DNA from: Aquatica leii
Lineage: Eukaryota; Arthropoda; Insecta; Coleoptera; Lampyridae
Length of the DNA: 64,000 nucleotides
Assembly (NCBI GenBank): GCA_035610365.1
Contig: CM069432.1
Span: 182,699,027-182,763,026, forward strand
Reading direction: 5' to 3'
Shown: positions 57,201-64,000 of the stretch, one piece after another
Position numbering within the stretch: the first letter of the stretch is position 1
Layout: each line of letters opens with the position of its first letter
Made by a program: the position numbers and the translations under genes
Notes under the pieces: model-generated
Told to the model about the DNA's origin: nothing
The model's input: the letters and a program-made list of their open reading frames with translations, nothing else
The model's database searches: none

Positions 57201-57870
57201 ATAAATAATGGTAGTAAAAATCTTAAATCTTCAAAAGATGTCAATCCATAAGTCGGTCCCTATTGGTTATGAAATATTGGCAATTGCTTGTTTTAAAAAG
57301 TAATAAGGTGAAAAATTGAATTTTTTAAATCATCCACTTCAAAAACAGAAAAAGTGCAGTTTATCGTTTAATTATATGCTACACAAAAATTATTTGTAGG
57401 TTTATAATATCCTTAAATGTAAAAAAATGTAATTAATTTCAATAAATGATTAAACAAAATTTATAAATACATACAGAATATCCAGTGGATATACAATGTA
57501 TGGTAAATAACGGACATCCATATAAATTCCAGATGTGGACATACAGTGAATGTCTATATTAAGGTCATGTACTTATGGAAAAAATATGTACCAATATCGG
57601 ACGTTCATTGTTGGTTTGGTGCTGTATGGGGAGTTCTTGCAATGTCAGTGTTGTCAAATATTTTTCCTTAATTGTTTGAAAAAACATTAAACTTTTATTT
57701 TTTTTGTCATTATAGATTTTTATTAAATGTCTAGTAAGTGTGTTTAATGCAAACGGACGTATAAAACAACGCTCGAATTTTTACTCAATATTTAGTTACT
57801 TTAAAGTGTTTTAAATAAAACAGTTGGTTGCATAATATGTGATTTTTGATTGTGCCTTAATAGTTTAACT
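54297..57870 (-). mobile_element. hAT transposon (ZBED5-like transposase), split by another element
   Basis: The 3' TIR is at 54297-54312 (TAGTGATTCCCAAACT; hAT ends are usually CAGTG). On the minus strand the transposase runs from a BED-side N-terminus at about 57650-57860 (LTRHLIKIYNDKKNKSLMFF), through a break at 55711-57630, to IAKSGKPQTIGEEFILP (near 55600-55670), FSIQLDESTLPRNKALLLAY (catalytic Asp in LDEST), VRFVKKEKFFQELLL, CISV-type NIISVTTYGAP (catalytic Asp lost: TYGAP for the usual TDGAP) and a C-terminal part near 54850-55060. Multiple stops make it dead. Confidence 0.82.
55711..57630. mobile_element. 1.92-kb DNA transposon inserted in the hAT transposase
   Basis: CCCATACAGCACAAATACAT on the left and the inverted TTGGTGCTGTATGGG on the right. 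Both subterminal regions contain many copies of GGACGT / ATGGACGTTCATTG / GTGGATATCC motifs. The hAT coding frame resumes on both sides, which independently marks the borders. No transposase ORF inside, so it is non-autonomous. No target duplication was clear; the superfamily is not identified. Confidence 0.72.
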
Positions 57871-58106
57871 AGAAAGTGAAAAAAGGACAGACAGAAGAAC
57901 ATTTAGTTGTATAAATATACATACGAAAATAAGTTGCCTTCAGATAGAAGGTACGTACTTGTAATTGTTTCTTTATCGACACGATAAGTAACGTCATAAC
58001 GTACGTGAAATAAACAATATTTTGGTATCCTACAATATAGACAACTTTAAATTCATTCTAATGCTAACAGTATAATACGCAGTAAATTTGTTTAAAATTT
58101 TTATTA

Positions 58107-58933
58107 ATGAATTCTGAAAAACTTAAAAACACAAGACAACGAGCAAATAGTACAGGACATATTACCGATTTTCTTAAACGTAAAAGAGAAGAGGAAAACA
58201 CTGCAAAAATAGAACCGGAAAACCTATTTCAAAAAAGCAAAAAAACAGTAAGATCTCCTACCACGTCACAAGCTGTCATACACAATAACCCACAGAAGAC
58301 AGAAATGGAAGAAGTACTAAAAGCTATAGAAAATTTACGGAAAGAAACAAAATTAGGATTTGAAGAAAATAAAAGGAAATATCAAAGTTGCAACAAGAAA
58401 TAAAACAGAAAGACGAAAAATGGAACCTACAAAAAAAGCAATTACATGAAAAAATTGAAAAATTAGAAGATTATATAGAAAACCAAGAAAAACAAAAGAA
58501 GAAAAATTGTATTATTATAAAAGGAATGGTGTCAAACGATGAACACATTACCAGAGACAACGTAGAACACTTCATCAATACGCAAATGGGCGTTAAGGTT
58601 ACTGTAACGGAAGCATATAAGATAGGAAAACGATCACAACTAAACCATATCAAGGCAAGGCTTCAAAATTTTCAAGAAAAAATTGAAGTAATGACAAATA
58701 AGAAAAAACTCGCTGGCACTAAAATCTACATCGACAACGATTACACAGTAAAAGAAATGGAAATACAAAACATTATTAGAGAAACGGCAAAACAAGAAAG
58801 ATCATTAGGCAGGACCACAAAGATACGTTATCAAAAGTTATATGTAAATGGAGAACAATTTATTTGGAACTCAAGAAAAAACAAGCTCGAAAAGAAGGAA
58901 ACTGCTTCAACAATTAATCATCGAATGAACTAA
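58107..58933 (+). pseudogene. LINE ORF1 protein (coiled coil plus RRM-like)
   Basis: Starts MNSEKLKNTRQRANSTGHIT. A long charged helical part with heptad character (58320-58500, KWNLQKKQLHEKIEKLEDYI) is followed by an RRM-like core (KKNCIIIKGMVSN, then FINTQMGVKVTVTEAYKIG) and a C-terminal basic part. This is the L1-type ORF1 plan: trimeric coiled coil and nucleic-acid chaperone. One frameshift near 58385-58400 splits it in two frames. About 275 residues in total. Confidence 0.8.
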
Positions 58934-59013
58934 ACAACTACAATATCTCATATAAGCACTCATTAACGACATCAAGCAAATTATCAATAAATAAAACAGA
59001 TTTTATTTCTATC

Positions 59014-62000
59014 ATGTACTGGAATTGTCAAGGTTTCTATAACTTCTATAATAATTTAAATGTAAGTGAATTAAACCAACTTTTTAGTTTTGATATAATA
59101 TGTTTAAGTGAAACGTGGATTGTAAAATTTGATTTGACATTTATTCTCGGTAATTATAATGTTTATTGTTGTTTAGCCACTAAGGAAAAAAAACTAGGTA
59201 GAGCTAGTGGTGGAATCCTTATTTTAATTAAAAAGAAATTATGTAGCGAAGCTGAAATTACTTGTCTATTTAACAATAGTTTTTCGTTATTTGTAAGAAT
59301 TAAAATTGGTATTTTACATTATGTAATAGGATGCTGTTATTTAAAACCCAGTTGTAATGACAAAATTTGCATTGATTCATTAGAAGAAATTGTACAAAGT
59401 GTAGTTTATAGTTACAAAAAAGACTTAGTAATTATTGGGGGAGATTTTAACGGTAGAATAGGTAACTTAAACTCATGTGACGATCTTCAATTAGACAACT
59501 CAAGTTGTTTATTTAAAAACAGAACTTCAAAAGATACGAAAATTACGCGTAGGGGAAGGTTTCTAGTAGAAATGATGGAAAAGTATGGTTTATGGACTCT
59601 TAATGGCAGGACACAAGAAGATTCATCTGGAGAATACACATTATTTAACAGTTTTGGAAAAAGCACAGTTGATTTCATTTGGGTTAATACTGAAGTTTTT
59701 GACACAATTATTAAATTCTGCATTAACGACCAATTTTTAGTATCAGACCATCTTGCTTGTGAATTACATTTAAATCCGAAACATTTTATGCCGTTTACTA
59801 ATAATCAACATAAGAAAGCGGTTAAGTTAATTTGGGATCAAAAAAAATCTAAGTCGTACAGTAATATCTTAAATATTTCATTAAACAACTTATCAATCGA
59901 ATTAAATGACAGTGAATCTACAAGCAAATTTATTACAACAGCTATCACAAACACTAGCAATTTTCTCAATATGACAAAAATTATTAATGTTAACAGCAGT
60001 TCATTTATACATAAAAACAGTGGTATGACAAACAATGTTATCAAGCAAAAAAAGACTTAAAACTTGTCCTTAAATGTTATAAAACAGAACAAAATGGTGG
60101 AAATTTATGTGTTTATATAAATACAAAGAAGCATTACAAAAACCTAATAAAGACAAAAAAGCACAATTACGAAAATTATTTAAAAACAGAAATTGCCAAT
60201 AGTGTAAACTCATCAAGTTTTTGGCGCAACATTAGAAGATTTAAAAAGAAAAATAACTTAGGAAATAATATAGATATAAATCTATGGCAAAACTACTACA
60301 AACAGTTCTATAAGTCACAGCCAATATGCGATACGATTTTTCTGGACGCAAGACATCCGTATTTAGACCAAGATATTACAATCCAAGAAACATATGAAGC
60401 TATTAAAAAATCAAAAAATAACAAATCTCCAGGAGTTGACAACATTTCTAACGAATTTTTTAAAAACATGCCAATTACCGGTTATCAATTTGTAGCTAAT
60501 TTATTTAATAAAGTTTTTAAATTTGAAAACCTACCAGAAGGCTGGTGCAACATAAAAATGTTTCATCTACATAAAAGCGGAGACATTAATAATATAGAAA
60601 ATTATAGAGGAATAGCAATTATAAATCACATAACAAAGTTATTTACGCAAATTTTGTATAGTAGATTATATAAGTTTTCAGAAAGTTATAAACTTCTTCC
60701 TGAGTGTCAGACAGGCTTCAGAAAACACAGGGGCTGCGAAGAAAACGTATTTGTGTTAAATAGTTTAATAAACAACTCAATTCGGCTCAAACGACGAAAA
60801 ATTTATGCTCTTTTTGTTGATTTTAAAAAAGCCTTCGATAGTGTTAACTACAAACTTTTATGGACAAAGCTTTATACTATCGGTGTAAGTGGTAAAATCA
60901 TTCGCATACTAAAATCGTTATATAGTAAAGCCCATATAATCATCGATAATGGTCGAGAATTTTCTGATAAAATAAAAGTTACCAAAGGTGTACTGCAAGG
61001 AGACTCGCTAAGTCCTCTTCTTTTTCATTATTTATCAGTGACATAGAACTTTATTTTCAAACCAGAGGAGTTACTGGGATTCCACTAGATAGTCATACCA
61101 ACGTCATAATGCTTCTTTACGCCGACGATATAGTTATTTTGGCCGATAGTCCAGTTCAGTTAAAAAAAAGTTTAAAACTTTTAGAGCAGTATTGCGATTC
61201 TCTACAATTACAAGTAAATGTCAAAAAAACAAAAGTAATCATTTTTAGGCAAGGCAATAAAATAAATAAGGATTCTTTCTGTTACAAGAATGACCCAGTT
61301 GAAATTGTAAACTCGTTTAAATATTTAGGCATAACATTAAACTTTAATGGCAAATTTAAAAGCAAGTGAAGAAAGGATACAGAACGCTCGTATTGCACAA
61401 GGAATGTTACTTAACACGATAAAACAAGCAAAAATATCAAAATGGCACGAAATTATAAATTTATACCAAGCTATTGTGATTCCAAACCTAACCTACTGTT
61501 GTAGTATTTGGGGTCTAAATTATGTTGAAGATGTTGAAAAAATTCAAACGACTTTTTTTAAAAATTTACTTTATCTACAAAGATCAACTCCAGGTTACAT
61601 TATAAGAGCAGAACTAAAATTAGTAAAATTAGCATACTTCATATTAAAATCTACATTAAACTTTTTGCTAAGAGTATCAAAACAAAGTATTTTGAGATTA
61701 TCTGCCATTGCCTTTCAAAGACTAGTACAATTACATGAAATCGAAAAACCGAAAAATCACCAACATATACGATTTAATTATGTCACTCAAGTACATTTCT
61801 TCACATCCAATTTTTTCAATTTTGATTTTAACTGGAACACGATAAACGAACAAACAGTAAACACAATTCTTCAAAAATTCAAAAAGAAACTACAGTATGA
61901 TGATTGGAATAACATCTTACTTAGCACATACACTCCACTATATAAACATTTATTTTATGAAAATCCTTTTAACAACGTAAACGCATCGTATGTAGCTGAT

Positions 62001-62327
62001 ATGTTACCATTAGAGTATAAACGAAACTTTGCTCAAATGAGGTTAGGAAACCAAAAAACCATAAAGATATTCGCACGCGGTATAACACATACACTTCACT
62101 TAAACTTGAAATGTTCTCTGTGCAACACAGATAATCTAGAATCTCTCTACCATGTTTTAATGATATGCCCAGTATACCGTCAGATACGGGATAAATATTT
62201 AAATCAGACGGAACAAAATTACGACATAGACATTTTATTACAAAATTATAACAGAGACAGCATTATAAAATACTGTAATTTCTTAAAAGAATGTTTAAGT
62301 TTAAGAGCATTTATAACAGAAGAATAA
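59014..62327 (+). pseudogene. LINE ORF2: APE endonuclease and reverse transcriptase
   Basis: The endonuclease at 59014-59800 starts MYWNCQG (Asn), then CLSETW (Glu), IIGGDFNGRIG (Asp, Asn), STVDFIWVN and SDHLA (Asp, His), so all key positions are intact. RT: SPGVDNISNEFF, then NYRGIAIINHITKLF, QTGFRKHRGCEENVF, FVDFKKAFDSV (catalytic Asp), KGVLQGDSLSPLLF and LYADDIVIL with both Asp. The C-terminal zinc part reads CSLCNTDNLESLYHVLMICP. Frameshifts near 60055-60075, 61020-61035 and 61355-61370 break the frame. The copy is otherwise well conserved, so it is relatively young. Confidence 0.93.
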
Positions 62328-62505
62328 TTATATACCTATGTATTTTTTTTTGTTTTTGTTAGAATAATAATTATATGTTGTTATTATTAGAATTACCTAT
62401 TAAATTAAATAATATAGTTAAAGTCAAACTAGACTCCTTGTTTATATACGTATAATGTATTATAAAACAATAAAAATTTGAATTTGAATTTGAATTTGAA
62501 TTAAA

Positions 62506-63180
62506 TGTTCCTTAAGCTTAGAAGGTTTCATTAAAACGTTTGATATAGTTTACTACATAGAAAACACCTAGGTAAAATACTATTTTCTAATGACAGAATA
62601 AAACTATATTTCACTGTATTAGAGAATAGTATATTAAAACACAAGTGACAGAATGAACGCGCTTCAAGAATGAACGCGCTTCAATCACGAGACCAGGTTT
62701 CATACATGAGTCGCGCAGCAGCGAGTTTATGAAGCGGTCGAGTGTTTGAAACGTATTCTATGACGTGTCCTTATACTATGTTCTTTTACAGAATCATTAA
62801 TAATATATTTCTTAGATACACACTTGTGATAGAAAAACTTTCCCTTTTTAATTGTTTAATAAAAAATAAATCCTTGATGAATGTTAAGAGATCACTGTAC
62901 TGATAACTGTAACATATAATTGAAAAATTACTTACTTTTTCTTAAATTATTATTTATATTTATACACCATGTATAGTACGCAATGGCAAACAAAAATTAT
63001 TGGGCCGATGGAAAGTATAAAAATTTTTAGTTGGGTCTAAAAGTATTCAATAAAAATTTAAATACAAACTAAAAAAATGCCAAAATTTTAAGCGTTGTTC
63101 CATACTATTGTAATAAATCGGAAGTCCGCCGCATATTTGTATTCATAAATTTTTATAATTTCAATCAAATTACGCGTGAA
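62506..63180. other. Spacer right of the LINE
   Basis: No gene recognised. A small direct duplication GAATGAACGCGCTTCAA occurs twice at about 62652-62684. Confidence 0.45.
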
Positions 63181-63263
63181 CTTAGTACCCTACGCATCTA
63201 AACCACCTCCAACCGACGAAGCGCGCGCCATACCCCACTCATGTGTCCTCGTACGTAACCCGC

Positions 63264-63300
63264 TATAAAAGGGGATCCCCTGAAACAAATGTCACTTAGC
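63264..63300 (+). promoter_or_regulatory. TATA promoter near the right edge
   Basis: TATAAAAG at 63264-63271, followed 28 bp later by TCACTT (63292-63297), a position and form compatible with a pol II initiator. The GGGGATCCCC palindrome lies between. It sits in a stretch distinctly richer in C and G than the rest, so it may be an LTR or a gene promoter whose body lies outside the window. Confidence 0.5.
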
Positions 63301-63378
63301 CTTACTTAGCCTTAATCCTGTTTACCTGTGCTCTACTTACCTGTAAACCGAATTAACCTGCCGAAATCCAGTAACGAC

Positions 63379-63790
63379 AACCTCGCACCGTCTCTTGATA
63401 ATTCTCTGTCCGTTTTAATAATTAACCAGACCGTCCGCTATTCACCTTGCTAATTCTCTAATCCGTTTATTCAATAACAACCGCTACGTCTTGACCTTCT
63501 CTCCTGAAACCGACTAATTATTCCTGTTACCAGAACCTGTTACACCGAACTAACCTGTTAAAAATTGATATTCCTGTTAACACCGAACCTCGCACCGTCC
63601 CTTGATTAGTTCTGCAGTAATTTCACCGATTAACCTGACCAAACGCGATTCACCTGGCTCATTCTTTCGATTGTTTTGTGTTTCGATAAATCCTCGTACT
63701 GACCAGATTTCTTGTATTTATTCATTCACGATTGTTGACCTGTTAGTAAGTTCACCGTTAAGTAATTTCCAGTCCAGCCTTGTACCGAAA
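63379..63790 (+). repeat. Two diverged direct repeats, period about 207 bp
   Basis: AACCTCGCACCGTCTCTTGA at 63379 and AACCTCGCACCGTCCCTTGA at 63586. The similarity continues through ATTAACC-GACC and ATTCACCT-GCT blocks to CGT...TTGACC / CGTACTGACC. Pyrimidine-rich on the + strand. Directly downstream of the TATA promoter, so it would be the leader of the transcript. No convincing CDS. Confidence 0.65.
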
Positions 63791-64000
63791 CCAGTAGCAT
63801 CGCAGTGCTAGAACAGTAGGAGTTTAAGCGTACAAAGTAACTAAGCCTTTTGTATCGAGGTGTCGCTACAACTGCTTAGCTACGATTGTTAACTTACCCT
63901 CGACAAACTCTGTTACAGACTACAGTTAACTCGGTACGTTTGTAATCGTTTAACCACCTAGCGTAAGGTAAACCCTCGAGTTTAACAAAAATAGTGCATT

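Larger units (their letters stand above)
57871..62505 (+). mobile_element. Nearly full-length LINE with ORF1 and ORF2
   Basis: A non-LTR retrotransposon of about 4.6 kb. It has a 5' UTR up to 58106, ORF1 at 58107-58933, ORF2 at 59014-62327 and a 3' UTR with AATAAA near 62469. The tail is of hexanucleotides (AATTTG)n at 62476-62502 rather than poly(A), as in CR1/L2-like and some other insect clades. Frameshifts break both ORFs. The exact 5' end is uncertain because it meets the hAT remnant near 57870. Clade not assigned. Confidence 0.9.

Noticed and set aside
63602-63811. 69-codon ORF at the right edge
   Set aside because: Lies within the 207-bp direct repeats, is not maintained in the first repeat, and has no recognised domain.

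Overview
This window is eukaryotic, AT-rich and very TE-dense, and it looks like an insect genome (a beetle is plausible, but the sequence alone does not prove the order). The only host gene I can support is a beaten-path (Beat)-like immunoglobulin-domain cell-surface gene on the + strand. It has an Ig-domain exon at 23022-23420 and a phase-compatible terminal exon at 47072-47157 that encodes a hydrophobic C-tail. The two are separated by a 23.65-kb intron full of transposons. Upstream exons of this gene were not found here. No tRNA, rRNA, CRISPR or prokaryotic-type operon was seen.

Layout. 0.5-2.9 kb: decayed Penelope-like (PLE) and Ty1/copia remnants, both minus strand. 3.1-3.5 kb: a head-to-head repeat pair. 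5656-11917: a complete-length but mutated Ty3/gypsy LTR retrotransposon with a 4-bp target duplication, LTRs, gag, protease, RT/RNase H and integrase, plus an extra ORF between integrase and the 3' LTR. 12.8-15.5 kb: a PLE with RT and GIY-YIG parts and an inverted terminal copy. 15.6-21.1 kb: MITEs and a decayed mariner. 23.0-47.2 kb: the Beat-like gene, whose intron holds an R1-like LINE tail, a decayed mariner, a Tc1 element (with its own spliceosomal intron) inserted into an RTE/jockey-like LINE, a MITE nested in a MITE, a DD41D-type mariner with ~128-bp inverted repeats, several minisatellites and a Harbinger remnant. 49.0-51.4 kb: two hAT elements with clear 8-bp duplications. 54.3-57.9 kb: a ZBED/hAT transposase copy split by a second DNA transposon. 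57.9-62.5 kb: a nearly full-length LINE with ORF1 and ORF2. 63.2-64.0 kb: a TATA promoter and ~207-bp direct repeats, probably the start of another element or gene running off the window.

Most interesting observation. The extra ORF of the Ty3/gypsy element (about 10822-11367, in the env position) reads as a macrodomain of the TARG1/OARD1 ADP-ribose glycohydrolase type. It keeps the AHC-SED segment, the TKK lysine and the GCGLD aspartate. An LTR retrotransposon carrying its own ADP-ribosyl hydrolase would be an unusual accessory module, with a possible role against host ADP-ribosylation (inference). This copy is inactivated by a frameshift and stop codons, so intact relatives elsewhere in the genome are the place to test it.
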